A DNA stretch of 64,000 bases from Reyranella massiliensis 521 (GCF_000312425.1 NZ_HE997181.1:5441788-5505787), one strand, 5' to 3'. Numbered from the stretch's first letter, positions 34,847 through 44,069 are shown. Numbers and translations: made by a program. The notes: a model not told the origin generated them from the letters alone.

Positions 34847-35686
34847 ATGAGCACAGAGTCCCGAACCGTCGTCTGGAACAACATGACCCGGGCCGAGCTC
34901 GACGCCGCCTACGACAACACCAGCGCCGTAGCCGATTCGGGCGAGCGCCGCGAGGCCTGGGTCGCGCGCAGCGATGCCTTCCGCAAGCGCCACGCCGACG
35001 GTCTCGACCTCGCCTACGGGCCGCGGCCGCGCAACAAGATCGACCTCTTCCGGTGTGGCGCCGCCAAGGCGCCGCTGTTCGCCTTCATCCATGGCGGCTA
35101 CTGGCAGCGCAACGCCAAGGAGACGTTCGCCTGCATGGCCGCGGGACCGCTGGCCAACGGCATGGATGTCGCCTTCATCGGCTACACGCTCTGCCCCGAG
35201 GCCACGCTGTCGGAGATCGTCGACGAGATTGCGGCCGCCGTGCGCTGGCTGCGGCGCGAAGGACCGCACCGCGGTGCAGGTGAGGGCAGACTTGTCGTTT
35301 CCGGCTGGTCGGCGGGCGGCCATCTTACGGCGACGACGCTTGCCATGGACGAGGTCGATGCGGGGCTGGCGATCAGCGGTATCTACGATGTCGAGCCCTG
35401 CCGCCTGAACTATCTCAACGACAAGCTGAACTTGACAGCCGAGGAGGCGGCGAAGACCAGTCCGCTCCTGCATCTGCCGAAGAAGAGTGCGCCGGTCGTG
35501 CTGGCTTACGGCACCGGCGAGCTGCCGGAGCTGCAGCGCCAGTCCGTTGCCTATCACGACGCCCGTCGCGCGGCTGGTTTGCCGAGCGAGCTGCTGCCGC
35601 TCGCCGGCCTCAATCATTTCTCGATCATGGACGAACTCGAAAAGCACGATGGTGTGCTTGCGCGGGCCGCACGCGCTCTTGCCTGA
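34847..35686 (+). CDS. Alpha/beta hydrolase, arylformamidase-like (279 aa)
   Basis: The ATG at 34847 follows AAGGAG. The oxyanion motif FIHGGYWQRNAKETF and nucleophile elbow VSGWSAGGHLTA (Ser) with the late NHFSIMDEL (His) match the hormone-sensitive-lipase-like family that includes kynurenine formamidase (KynB-like) enzymes. It may hydrolyse N-formylkynurenine or another small amide or ester. No tryptophan-catabolism partner is next to it, so the substrate is open. It is cytoplasmic with no signal peptide. Confidence 0.85.
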   Translation: MSTESRTVVWNNMTRAELDAAYDNTSAVADSGERREAWVARSDAFRKRHADGLDLAYGPRPRNKIDLFRCGAAKAPLFAFIHGGYWQRNAKETFACMAAGPLANGMDVAFIGYTLCPEATLSEIVDEIAAAVRWLRREGPHRGAGEGRLVVSGWSAGGHLTATTLAMDEVDAGLAISGIYDVEPCRLNYLNDKLNLTAEEAAKTSPLLHLPKKSAPVVLAYGTGELPELQRQSVAYHDARRAAGLPSELLPLAGLNHFSIMDELEKHDGVLARAARALA

Positions 35687-35853
35687 ACACGATGAGCGCG
35701 TGAGATCTCTGACACAAGCTAAGCGCGAGTTACATCTGCGATGCAACGAGCGCTTGAGGTCGCACCTCTGCATGTTATCGTGACGGTGCTTACATTTACG
35801 GGCGCTGTTGCTGTCATTGCCACCGGCGCTTGAGTGAACATGGGAGATAGCTC

Positions 35854-36270
35854 TTGTCTGGTCACGCTCTGTTGCATGCGGTCAATATCCAAGCTGATCC
35901 CGTAAAAGTTCGAGATGCCCTTACCACTCTTCAGGGTTTGAAAGGCTGGACCGGCGCCGACGTATCGGGAGGCGGCAAGGTGGGCGATCAGTGGTCGCTG
36001 AAGTATCCCGATGGCCCCACGTTCGTGTGGGAAGTGACTACCCATGATGCCAACAAGGTTGTCTGGAAGTGTGTGAAGGGACCGGGCGATGCGGCCGGAA
36101 CCGCCGTTAACTTCGATATCGGCCAAACGCCCGACGGCCGCGTCCATTTGAAGTTCGCCCATTCGGGTTGGCCCCATCAGGAAGGCAACTTCGCGAAGTG
36201 CAATGCGCTCTGGGGCATGATGCTCCATCAGCTCCGCGCCTTCGCCGAGCACGGAAAGATCGCTCCCTGA
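35854..36270 (+). CDS. SRPBCC-like small protein (138 aa)
   Basis: A TTG at 35854 preceded by GGGAG eight bases upstream is the best start; the ATG at 35840 is in another frame. The protein has a SRPBCC/START-like layout, with WTGADVSGGGKVGDQWSLKYP, strands ending in VWKCVKGPG, then a last helix (ALWGMMLHQLRAFAEHGKIAP). Family members bind hydrophobic ligands or act as polyketide cyclases or stress proteins. The precise role is unknown. It lies upstream of the ubiD-like gene. Confidence 0.75.
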   Translation: MSGHALLHAVNIQADPVKVRDALTTLQGLKGWTGADVSGGGKVGDQWSLKYPDGPTFVWEVTTHDANKVVWKCVKGPGDAAGTAVNFDIGQTPDGRVHLKFAHSGWPHQEGNFAKCNALWGMMLHQLRAFAEHGKIAP

Positions 36271-36294
36271 TCCAGCGGTCCTGAGGGCAAGACA

Positions 36295-37923
36295 ATGCAG
36301 CAGTCACTTTCGGATTTCGTGGCCTCGATGGAGAAGGCCGGCTTCCTCGTGCGCATCAAGGAGGAGGTCCGCGTCGACCAGGTTCCCAAGCTCATGGAGT
36401 CCAATCCGACGAAGGCCATCCTGGTCGAGAAGATCAAGGACACCGAGTTCTCGGTGCTGGCCAATGCCTATTCGAATCAGGAGATGTTCGCCTGGGCCAT
36501 GGGCTGCGACAAGACGCGGACCGGGCTCGAGATGGTCGCGCGCTCCAAGGGCCGCGTGAAGTGGGAGACGGTGACGACGGCGCCCTGCAAGGAAGTGATC
36601 CTGAAGGGCGACGACGTCGACCTGACGCTCCTGCCGCTGTTCCTACATCACGACCGCGACGGGCACGCCTACACCAACGACAATCTCTTCATCAGCAAGC
36701 ATCCCGACACCGGCGTCTACGACTGGGGCATCTACCGCTCGATGTTCCGGACCAAGAACGAGAAGTCGGTCGACATGACCTGCACCTCGCACCGCCAGCG
36801 CATCCACGCGATGGCGGCGGCGGCGAAGGGCCAGAACCTCGAGGTCGCGATCGTGCTGGGCGGCCCGACGATCGACAAGATCTCGGCCCTGGTCGGCGTC
36901 ACTGCCGACACCGACGACTTCGAGGTGCTGGGCGCCTTCTATGGCGCGCCGGCCAAGATGATCAAATGCGAGACCATCGACGTGATGGTGCCGGCCAATG
37001 CCGAGATCGTGCTCGAATGCGAGCTGATGGCGCTCGAAGGTCTCGTCTACGACGAAGGGCCGTACGGCGAATTCACCGGCATGTACGGCGGCGGCATCAA
37101 GCACAATTATCGCCTCAAGGTGAAGGCGATGACCTACCGCAAGGGCGGCATCTTCCAGCATTGCACCATCGGCGGCCTGCATCCCTGGTACACCGACAAC
37201 ATGCTGCAGCTGCCGGCGATCGAGGCCGACCTGTTCAACGGCCTGAAGCAGGGCGGCATCGACGTGCGCGAGGTGCGCTGCCCTCTGGGCGGCCTGTCCA
37301 ACATCGCCTACGCCAAGATCCATCCGCTGGGCGCCGGCGATTCAAAGCAGGCGCTGGGCATCATGCTCACTTGCTCCAAGCAGGGCCTGCCCAAGGTCGC
37401 CATGGTGTTCGACACCGACGTCGACATCTGGGACGACCAGGCGGTGCTGGCTGCCATGGCCTACCGCTACATGCCGGACAAAGACACGGTGCGACTCGAC
37501 GGGCTCAACACCATGACCGTCGATCCCAAGAGCACCACGTTGGGCATCGCCTCGAAGATCGGGATGGACTGCACCGTGCCGCTGGGTCCCGAGTGGAACC
37601 CCAATGAGTTCGTGCGCAGCACCGTGACCGACCTCGGCGATCCGCCGGCCGACCTGAAGATCATGACGGAAGAGGCGCTGACCAAGGATATGGAGGCGTT
37701 CATCCGCGCCGAGCCGCGCGCCTGGCACGACATTCTGAAGCAGTATCACGGCCAGCCCTATCCCGTGCTCTACCGTGCCTTCGGCAATCTGCGCCACAAG
37801 CTGGGCCGCACCAACGATCCGCCTTGGTACCGCTACACGCTCTCCGATACGCCGTTTTCGTGGGAGGCCAAGCCGCAGCCGCTGCACCATTCGGATCCAC
37901 GCCACATCAAGACCGCCGGTTGA
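36295..37923 (+). CDS. ubiD: UbiD family (de)carboxylase, paralogue A (542 aa)
   Basis: The UbiD core is recognised from the ATP-grasp-like three-domain fold and motif YDEGPYGEFTGMYGGG, which supplies the two conserved glutamates near the prenyl-FMN site, along with GGLSNIAYAKIHPLGAG. The length (542) exceeds classical UbiD by about 50 residues. With ubiX eight bases downstream the protein should receive prenylated FMN. It may decarboxylate 4-hydroxybenzoate precursors of ubiquinone or another aryl or alpha,beta-unsaturated acid. It is followed directly by ubiX. Confidence 0.88.
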   Translation: MQQSLSDFVASMEKAGFLVRIKEEVRVDQVPKLMESNPTKAILVEKIKDTEFSVLANAYSNQEMFAWAMGCDKTRTGLEMVARSKGRVKWETVTTAPCKEVILKGDDVDLTLLPLFLHHDRDGHAYTNDNLFISKHPDTGVYDWGIYRSMFRTKNEKSVDMTCTSHRQRIHAMAAAAKGQNLEVAIVLGGPTIDKISALVGVTADTDDFEVLGAFYGAPAKMIKCETIDVMVPANAEIVLECELMALEGLVYDEGPYGEFTGMYGGGIKHNYRLKVKAMTYRKGGIFQHCTIGGLHPWYTDNMLQLPAIEADLFNGLKQGGIDVREVRCPLGGLSNIAYAKIHPLGAGDSKQALGIMLTCSKQGLPKVAMVFDTDVDIWDDQAVLAAMAYRYMPDKDTVRLDGLNTMTVDPKSTTLGIASKIGMDCTVPLGPEWNPNEFVRSTVTDLGDPPADLKIMTEEALTKDMEAFIRAEPRAWHDILKQYHGQPYPVLYRAFGNLRHKLGRTNDPPWYRYTLSDTPFSWEAKPQPLHHSDPRHIKTAG

Positions 37924-37931
37924 GCATCCGC

Positions 37932-38543
37932 ATGGCAACGAGCCAGCCTGTCAGGCGCATGGTCGTCGGTATCACCGGCGCCTCTGGAACGGTCTACGGC
38001 ATCCGCGTGCTCGAAGCGTTGCGCGCCATGAAGATCGAGAGCCATCTCGTGATCTCCAAGGCGGGCGACCAGACGCGAGCGCTCGAGACCGATGTGTCGG
38101 CGGCGGAGCTTCGGGCCCTCGCCGATCACGTCTATGCGCCGGGCGACATCGCTGCGGCCATCTCGAGCGGTTCGTTCCATACGATGGGCATGATCGTGGC
38201 GCCCTGCTCGGTGCGCACCTTGAGCGAGATCGCGACCGGAGTGACGTCGAGCCTGGTCGCCCGCGCGGCCGACGTCTGCCTGAAGGAACGTCGCCGCGTC
38301 GTCCTGATGTTCCGCGAAACGCCGCTGCACGCCGGGCACATCAAAAGCATGTTGGCCGTTACCGAGATGGGGGCCATCGTCGCCGTGCCGGTTCCGGCCT
38401 TCTACGCGCGGCCGCGCTCCGTCGACGACATCGTCACCCATTCGGTCGCCCGCGCGCTCGATCTCTTCGGCCTCGATACCAAGACCTTCCCGCGCTGGAC
38501 AGGTCCGTCGGGCCTCCCATCCCGGCGGAGGACTGCAAAGTGA
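37932..38543 (+). CDS. ubiX: Flavin prenyltransferase UbiX
   Basis: The 203-residue flavoprotein has VGITGASGTVYGIRVLEALR, MIVAPCSVRTLSEIATGVTSSLVARAADV, and LMFRETPLHAGHIKSMLAVTEMGAI (prenyl and FMN site residues), all UbiX signatures. It makes prenyl-FMN for UbiD enzymes. The ATG at 37932 starts MATSQPVRRMVVGI. The stop forms a TGATG junction with the CopC-like gene. It can supply both ubiD paralogues. Confidence 0.93.
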   Translation: MATSQPVRRMVVGITGASGTVYGIRVLEALRAMKIESHLVISKAGDQTRALETDVSAAELRALADHVYAPGDIAAAISSGSFHTMGMIVAPCSVRTLSEIATGVTSSLVARAADVCLKERRRVVLMFRETPLHAGHIKSMLAVTEMGAIVAVPVPAFYARPRSVDDIVTHSVARALDLFGLDTKTFPRWTGPSGLPSRRRTAK

Positions 38544-38923
38544 TGCATCGTCGCACAGCAATCGCTGCCGTGCTGGCCGCCGTCGGTGGATTCTCGTCCC
38601 CGCGTGCGCAGACCGCCGACGTACGCGTCGTGGAATCGGCGCCGAAGGCACATGCCCGTATCGGCCGGCGCAGCAGTGCCTTCTTCGTGCGCTTCGACCG
38701 GCCGGTCGACCATCGCAAGTCGACTCTGACCATCAAGCAGGGCGACAAGGTGATCGAACGCCTGCAGCCGCGCTTGGAATCGGCGCCCGAAGTCCTGTTC
38801 GCGGAGGCGCCGACCTTGCCGCCGGGCGACTACACGCTGCACTGGGCGGTGATCACCCTGCAGGGAGAGAAAACCGTCTCGGGCGACATCCCTTTCCAGG
38901 TCTCCGACCAGCCGCCCAAGTAG
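38543..38923 (+). CDS. CopC-domain exported protein (126 aa)
   Basis: A signal peptide (IAAVLAAVGGFSSPRAQTA) precedes a CopC-like immunoglobulin domain with the family sequence VESAPKAHARI and the ending TLPPGDYTLHWAVITLQGEKTVSGDIPFQV. Copper-binding residues of CopC (His1 and Met/His clusters) are mostly absent; HARIGRRSSAF has one histidine. It may bind copper weakly or another ligand. It is coupled to ubiX by TGATG, an unexpected neighbour, and no CopD-type permease is present. Confidence 0.8.
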   Translation: MHRRTAIAAVLAAVGGFSSPRAQTADVRVVESAPKAHARIGRRSSAFFVRFDRPVDHRKSTLTIKQGDKVIERLQPRLESAPEVLFAEAPTLPPGDYTLHWAVITLQGEKTVSGDIPFQVSDQPPK

Positions 38924-38957
38924 GCGCGGCGTGCGATCCGCCCGTTCCAGACCCCGC

Positions 38958-39977
38958 TCAAGTCACCTTGAGGATCCGGCGTCCCACGAAGATCGTCAGG
39001 AAGGCCACCGCCGTGCCGAGCGCCGCCTCCGCCAGCCGGTCGAGCAACAGCGGCGGCCAGGGCGCGCCACGGCTCAGGTTGCTCATGCCGATGGCGAGCG
39101 GCGAGAAGAACAGGAGCGCGACGCCGTAGTTGCGCGCCACCGCGATCTCCGCCGCCGCCTGGCAGACAATGATGATCGCGATCAGTGCGAGATGGCCGGG
39201 TTCGAACGAGAACAGAAAGGTGGCCACGCCGACGCCGCCCAGGGTGCCCAGCATGAGGTGCGCCGTGCGGCGCCAGATGTCGGTGGCGGCCAACGCCGGC
39301 ATCAGAGCCGCGACCGTAACGGCCGCCCAGAAGGGATGGCCGATGCCGAGGACGATGGCGAGCGCCCAGGCCGTCAGCACGCCGAGCGTGGCGGCCGCCA
39401 TCAGGACCAGATGTTGCCTGCGGTCGAGATTGGCATAGCCCGCCGCGAGGCGATGGCGCCATCCGTCGGGTTTCGGTTCTTCTCCCCGCTTGCCGTTGCG
39501 CAAGTTGCTCAGCCAAGCCAGCAGGACCGAGAAGGCGGCGCCGCCTGCGCCGGTCGCTATGCCGATCGGCAGGCGGTCCCATGTGGTGGGGATGCTGGCG
39601 ACGATCAGCAGGACCAAAACGAAAAACATTTCGCCGCGCGGCACCCATTTCATCGCGGCGCCCAGCGTGGCAGCGGCAATCACGGTGACGGCCAGCAGCG
39701 TGCCCAGCACCGGCAACGGCGCCTGCGCGGCCGCATAGGTCATCGCCACCGCGATGATGACGACCAGGCCGATGCCGGCCACGATCTGCGTCGTCACGCG
39801 CTGTTTGGCAGACTCGCCGTGGCCATAGAGCATCGCCAGTCCGCCGAAGGCGGCATAGACGGTGAGGTCGAGACGGTCCGCGACATCGAGCGCCAGCAGC
39901 GGCAGGCCGACCGCCAGGGCGACACGCAACGCATCCTCGATATCGTCGCGACGGATATCGGCAAAAGAGCGACGCAT
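38958..39977 (-). CDS. FUSC-family membrane protein (339 aa)
   Basis: About ten hydrophobic segments in two halves, with a basic hydrophilic loop of about 35 residues in the middle (RNGKRGEEPKPDGWRHR), match the FUSC/aromatic acid exporter type. The ATG at 39977 begins MRRSFADIRRDDIEDALRVA. It lacks the cytosolic domain of AaeB/YccS. It probably exports an aromatic or organic acid. It is divergent from the second ubiD-like gene across a 39-bp gap and convergent with the CopC-like gene. Confidence 0.8.
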   Translation of the reverse strand: MRRSFADIRRDDIEDALRVALAVGLPLLALDVADRLDLTVYAAFGGLAMLYGHGESAKQRVTTQIVAGIGLVVIIAVAMTYAAAQAPLPVLGTLLAVTVIAAATLGAAMKWVPRGEMFFVLVLLIVASIPTTWDRLPIGIATGAGGAAFSVLLAWLSNLRNGKRGEEPKPDGWRHRLAAGYANLDRRQHLVLMAAATLGVLTAWALAIVLGIGHPFWAAVTVAALMPALAATDIWRRTAHLMLGTLGGVGVATFLFSFEPGHLALIAIIIVCQAAAEIAVARNYGVALLFFSPLAIGMSNLSRGAPWPPLLLDRLAEAALGTAVAFLTIFVGRRILKVT

Positions 39978-40015
39978 CACCTGTTGTACTCGCGAAACGC
40001 TAGGACGGACTGACC

Positions 40016-41377
40016 ATGCCCCATCAAGATCTGCGCGCCTTCCTGACCGCCTTGAAGAACTCGGGTGACCTCGTCGACATCACGCGTCCGATTGCCCTCA
40101 AGTACGATATCGCCAAAGCTCTTGCCAAGACGAGTGCGATCCAGGGGCCGGCGCTGATGTTCGCGGATACCGGCACGGCGTTTCCGCTGGTGGCGGGCGT
40201 CTACGGCAATCGCAGGCTGGCGTTGAAGGCCTTCGAGGCGACGGAGCAGACGATCCACGACAAGGTGCTGAAGGGTATCAACAACCAGATCGCTCCGGTG
40301 GACTTCAAGGGCGCGCCGCCGTGTCAGGAGATCGTGCTGACGGGCGATGCGATCGATGTCACCAAGCTTCCGGTGCCGACCTACAGCCCGAAGGATGGTG
40401 GACCTTATATTACGGCCGGCATCGTGGTGTCGGAGAACCCGGAGACCGGCACGCCCGACATCGGCAACTACCGCTTCCAGGTTCACGGGCCGAAGGAGCT
40501 GGGCGTGTTCTCCGCGCCGAACCATCGCTTCGGCAAGAACATCGCCCACGCGACGGCGATGGGAAAACAACTGCACGGCGCGATCGTGATCGGTGTCGAT
40601 CCGCTCACCATGTACTCCTGCCAGGTGCAGTCGAGCGACGCCACCAACGACTGGTTCGTTGCGGGCGGCCTGCGCGGCGTGCCGGTCGAACTGGCGAAGG
40701 CGGTCAGCAACGACATGAAGGTGCCGGCGCGCGCAGAGATCGTGATCGAGTTCACGGTCGATACCAAGGATCAGAAGATCGAGGGGCCGCTCGGCGAATA
40801 TACCGGCTACTACACGGCAGCTTCGCCGAAGCCCGTGGCGAAGATAACGGCGATCACGCACCGCAAGGGTGCGATCTTCCAGGGGCTGCTGACCGGCAAG
40901 CCGATCACCGAGAACCACGTTCTGAAGCAGATTCCGTTCGAGACCTCGATCCTGCGGCAACTCCAGGCGCAGTTTCCGACGATCAGCGACATCTCGATCA
41001 ACAGCTCGGGCGGCGTGCAGGTCTACGTCGTCATCGCCATGAAGCCGCGCTACGAGGGCGAGGCGCGGCACGCCATCCTCGCCGCCATGGCGTCAAATCT
41101 GCATCCCAAATGGGTCATCGCGGTCGATCCCGACATAGACATCCGCAATTCCGCGGAGGTCGAGTGGGCTCAGTCGTTCCGGGTCAAACCGAGCGACGAT
41201 GTGTTCGTCGTCGAACGCACGGCCACCGCGCCGCTCGATCCCTACACCGACGGCGCCTTTTCGTCGTCCGTCGGTATCGATGCGACCAAGCCGTTCGGCG
41301 TCGAGTTCCCGGAGGTTTCGGAGGTGCCGGGTTGGCGCGACTTCGCGCTACCGGAGATCGACAAGCGCCAGGGTTAG
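40016..41377 (+). CDS. UbiD family (de)carboxylase, paralogue B (453 aa)
   Basis: A second UbiD-type protein of 453 residues, shorter at the C-terminus than the first. The N-terminus MPHQDLRAFLTALKNSGDLVDI, the prenyl-FMN binding HRFGKNIAHATAMGKQLHGAIVIGVDP region and the double-glutamate motif IEGPLGEYTGYY are conserved. It probably acts on an aryl or alkenyl acid that need not be the ubiquinone precursor. It is divergent from the FUSC gene and is followed by a stop only 24 bases before the SH3 protein's stop on the other strand. Confidence 0.88.
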   Translation: MPHQDLRAFLTALKNSGDLVDITRPIALKYDIAKALAKTSAIQGPALMFADTGTAFPLVAGVYGNRRLALKAFEATEQTIHDKVLKGINNQIAPVDFKGAPPCQEIVLTGDAIDVTKLPVPTYSPKDGGPYITAGIVVSENPETGTPDIGNYRFQVHGPKELGVFSAPNHRFGKNIAHATAMGKQLHGAIVIGVDPLTMYSCQVQSSDATNDWFVAGGLRGVPVELAKAVSNDMKVPARAEIVIEFTVDTKDQKIEGPLGEYTGYYTAASPKPVAKITAITHRKGAIFQGLLTGKPITENHVLKQIPFETSILRQLQAQFPTISDISINSSGGVQVYVVIAMKPRYEGEARHAILAAMASNLHPKWVIAVDPDIDIRNSAEVEWAQSFRVKPSDDVFVVERTATAPLDPYTDGAFSSSVGIDATKPFGVEFPEVSEVPGWRDFALPEIDKRQG

Positions 41378-41400
41378 AGGTCTCGAACGCGCGCGGTTCC

Positions 41401-41871
41401 TCACCAGCCCCAGAGCAGGCGCTTGGCGATCCAGCCGCGCAGGCCACCCTCGCGCTGGACCTTGACCCAGTTCTGGCGGCGCTCGAGCGTCTTCAGCACG
41501 TTGCCGTAGGCCACCTTGCCGACGATGCGGCTGCCTTCTGAAGGCTGGCTGCGCATGTTCGCGACCTTGACCTTGACGATGTGCATGGGCGTGCTGCTGG
41601 TCAGGGGACCATAGACCCAACCGCGGTCGTTCTCGAAGTCGCTCACTTTGAGCCACTTGCCCTGGCGTCCGATGACCTTGAGCGGATAGCCGTGTCCGAG
41701 CGTCCAGTCCGCTCCATAGCGCGTTCCCGGACCCGAGCGCATGTTCACTTCCTTCGTGCTGGCGATGCTCACCATGCGCTGCGCCATGCTGGGCGAGGCC
41801 AGGGCGATCAGGGCGACGAGCGCAAGGAAGGTGGAGAGAGCGACTGCTGGGAGGCGGAAGGAGCGCTGCAT
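41401..41871 (-). CDS. Exported SH3-domain protein (156 aa)
   Basis: The start at 41871 (MQRSFRLPAVALSTFLALVA) begins a signal peptide that ends near SPSMAQRM. Two bacterial SH3 domains follow: EVNMRSGPGTRYGADWTLGHGYPLKVIGR (about residues 40-95) and VKVANMRSQPSEGSRIVGKVAYGN (about 100-156). The N-terminal extension to 42036 would encode a long basic leader and is rejected. Proteins of this kind (PF06347) often sit in the periplasm or on the cell wall. Confidence 0.85.
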   Translation of the reverse strand: MQRSFRLPAVALSTFLALVALIALASPSMAQRMVSIASTKEVNMRSGPGTRYGADWTLGHGYPLKVIGRQGKWLKVSDFENDRGWVYGPLTSSTPMHIVKVKVANMRSQPSEGSRIVGKVAYGNVLKTLERRQNWVKVQREGGLRGWIAKRLLWGW

Positions 41872-42145
41872 CCAACGAGGTCCTTTCGGAGGCGAAGAGA
41901 GGAACGATCGAAGTCGGCGTCGCGGCCTGCGGGGAGAGGTCACGACCGGCCAGACGGTCGTCGACGAAGAACGGTAATGCCGTCGGAAGCTCGATGACGG
42001 GCAGCAGACTTCGTCGCGTCGGGCGTCGTTCTTCATACCGTATGAGACGGCTGGTTTGAAGTCCGGGTTTTGAATGCGTTTCGACTGCGTTGACTGTCCG
42101 GTTCGTTCATTGGTAGCGTCTTGTCGTGGGATGCAACTTTAAAGG

Positions 42146-42964
42146 GTGGGAGGAATGCGACGTCGATCGCTTATGGCGCTCTCGGGCGCGTGCTTTGTCT
42201 GCGGCTGTGCAGGCGCCGTTCACCGCATGCCGCAATTCAGCGGGGGCAATCTCAGTTTGGCGCAAACGGAAGTAGCGGGAGCTGGTGGGCCACCGACTCG
42301 GCGCGTCGTCAGCGATGAAGAAGTTGTGGAAGTCTTGCAGTCCGCGCTCAGTCGGATTCGTCCCCCAGCTTATCAAGTCTGCCGGGAGATGAACGTCGGT
42401 GTCTGCGAATGGAAATTCCGCGCGATGAAGGATCGATCCTTGAATGCCGGCGCGGCCCCCAACGGATTGATCATAGTCAATCGAGGCATCGTCGAATATG
42501 CAGCCAATGAAGAAGAAGTCGCGCTGGTCATTGCCCACGAGATCGGCCATCAGGCGGCCAACCACATAGCAACTGGTCAGCGAAACCAGGCTGTAGGCGC
42601 CCTGGTGGGGGCCATCCTTCTCGGTGCGGCCGGCGCGGCCGCCTCCTATCGTAGCCCCAACAGCACCCAGATAACGCGCTCGGCAGTGGACGCGGGCGCC
42701 AACGTTGGCGGAGCGATTGGACGAATATCCTTCTCGAAGGAGCAGGAGCGCGAGGCGGACTATCTGGCGGCGGTCATTCTGTACCGTTCCAACATCGACC
42801 TCGACAAAGCGCGGGGCTTCTTAGTGACTATGGCCAGGGCGTCAGGTCGCAAGGAGACAGGAATGCTCGATACCCATCCCGCGGGGCCTGAACGCATTGC
42901 GGGGTGGGATCGTGCCGTCGCAGAGATCCGGGCGTCGAATGGCGGTCTTCCGCAGCGCGCGTAA
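42146..42964 (+). CDS. M48-family metalloprotease, lipoprotein-like (272 aa)
   Basis: The zinc motif VIAHEIGHQAANH and the third ligand E in EQEREADYLAAVILYR (about residue 206) identify an M48 peptidase. The N-terminus MRRRSLMALSGACFVCGCAG is a lipoprotein-like leader with a Cys. A glycine/alanine hydrophobic stretch (VGALVGAILLGAAGAAAS) separates the two motifs. Start is GTG 42146 or ATG 42155; a GGAGG lies too near to choose. Probably anchored in the membrane facing the periplasm, involved in cleaving misfolded or outer-membrane assembly proteins (BepA-like). Confidence 0.85.
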   Translation: MGGMRRRSLMALSGACFVCGCAGAVHRMPQFSGGNLSLAQTEVAGAGGPPTRRVVSDEEVVEVLQSALSRIRPPAYQVCREMNVGVCEWKFRAMKDRSLNAGAAPNGLIIVNRGIVEYAANEEEVALVIAHEIGHQAANHIATGQRNQAVGALVGAILLGAAGAAASYRSPNSTQITRSAVDAGANVGGAIGRISFSKEQEREADYLAAVILYRSNIDLDKARGFLVTMARASGRKETGMLDTHPAGPERIAGWDRAVAEIRASNGGLPQRA

Positions 42965-43000
42965 GGCGATAGCCGCAATATCGTCTTCTCCCGTCGGGGA

Positions 43001-43282
43001 TCAGCGCTTCGACGGGCCGGAACGACGGACTGGTTTGGCCGCACCTCCCTTCTCCAGGCGTTCTAGGCGCTGGCCGAGGCTGGTCTGCATCTTCTCCATC
43101 TGCTGTTGAAGCTGCTGATCCTGAGCCCTGAGCTGCTCGAGCTGCGCCGAAAGACCTGCGGCCGTGCGCTGAAGCTCGTTAAGCCTGCTCTCGAGATAAG
43201 CCGCCCTGCCGCCGGATTGCGCTTCGACCGACGCAGGCAGCAACAAGACGGCACAAACGATCACACGGGGAAGAATCGCCAA
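43001..43282 (-). CDS. Exported coiled-coil protein (93 aa)
   Basis: A signal peptide (MAILPRVIVCAVLLLPASVEA) precedes a heptad-rich region of 55 residues (LNELQRTAAGLSAQLEQLRA, then QDQQLQQQMEKM) and a basic tail (KPVRRSGPSKR). It is probably periplasmic. I do not recognise a family. The gene lies alone between the M48 gene, with which it is convergent, and the tRNA-Ala gene. Confidence 0.7.
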   Translation of the reverse strand: MAILPRVIVCAVLLLPASVEAQSGGRAAYLESRLNELQRTAAGLSAQLEQLRAQDQQLQQQMEKMQTSLGQRLERLEKGGAAKPVRRSGPSKR

Positions 43283-43455
43283 CTCCGGGCTGCACGTTGG
43301 AGCCGCGAGGATGGATCGGTCCGAGGGCGGTTACAATCCCAAGCTGGTCTTTGAAGCCGCCCACCATCGTGGTTCGCGGGGCGGCTTGCTGCCCGGCGCG
43401 TTCAGGCGGATCGCTCCAAGGCCTGTGGCCGATGTTCCGGTGCGACCCGAAATGA

Positions 43456-43489
43456 ACAAGGGGTCAGCCCTTTCGGGCTAACCCCTTGT
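43456..43489 (-). terminator. Terminator hairpin downstream of tRNA-Ala
   Basis: ACAAGGGGT (43456-43464) with AGCCC, loop TTTC, GGGCT and ACCCCTTGT (to 43489) form a 14-bp stem with one mismatch. It lies just downstream of the 3' end of the tRNA gene on the minus strand and is followed by TT-containing sequence. Confidence 0.7.
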
Positions 43490-43494
43490 CTATT

Positions 43495-43570
<76 letters not shown>

Positions 43571-43642
43571 GAAAATCGTGCTGGCGGGCGCGAGGTATAA
43601 TTGCTGCCTCGCTGGCTGGCAACTGCCTCCAGCGACCGTTTG

Positions 43643-44008
43643 TTAGCGGTCGCCCTCGCCCTTGTCGTCCTCGACTTCGACCTCGACTTCGATGTCGTCG
43701 GTCTCATCGTCCAGATCGTCCGCGTCCAACGCCTCGTCGCCGTCGACATCGGGCAAATCGTCAGCGTCGAGATCGTCGCTCTTCTTCTTGGCGGCGGCCT
43801 TGGCTGCGGCGGCTGCGGCGGCCGCGCTGGCGGCAGCGGCTGCTGCGGTCGCGGCGGCAGAACCACGGCCGCGGCGGACCTTCACGAAGTCCTCGCGATC
43901 ATGCTCACGTCCGCACTTCGGACATTTGATCGGACTCTTGTTCAGGTCGTAGAAGCGCGCTGCACAGCTCTGGCAGGTGCGTTTCGTGCCCCAGCTCGCT
44001 TTGACCAC
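43643..44008 (-). CDS. TIGR02300 family zinc-ribbon protein with Ala-rich and acidic tail (121 aa)
   Basis: An AGGAG eight bases before GTG 44008 decides the start; the frame is open 21 codons further. The protein begins VVKASWGTKRTCQSCAARFY with FYDLNKSPIKCPKCGRE: Cys12, Cys15, Cys29 and Cys32 form a zinc ribbon. The second half is an alanine-rich run of about 20 residues and a strongly acidic tail (DDETDDIEVEVEVEDD). Similar proteins occur across alphaproteobacteria; their function is unknown. It is divergent from aroA. Confidence 0.85.
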   Translation of the reverse strand: MVKASWGTKRTCQSCAARFYDLNKSPIKCPKCGREHDREDFVKVRRGRGSAAATAAAAAASAAAAAAAAKAAAKKKSDDLDADDLPDVDGDEALDADDLDDETDDIEVEVEVEDDKGEGDR

Positions 44009-44069
44009 GCGAAATCTCCTGAAAATGCGCTCGGATTCGGCCGAATGACCGCGAGGGAGGGCGTATGTC

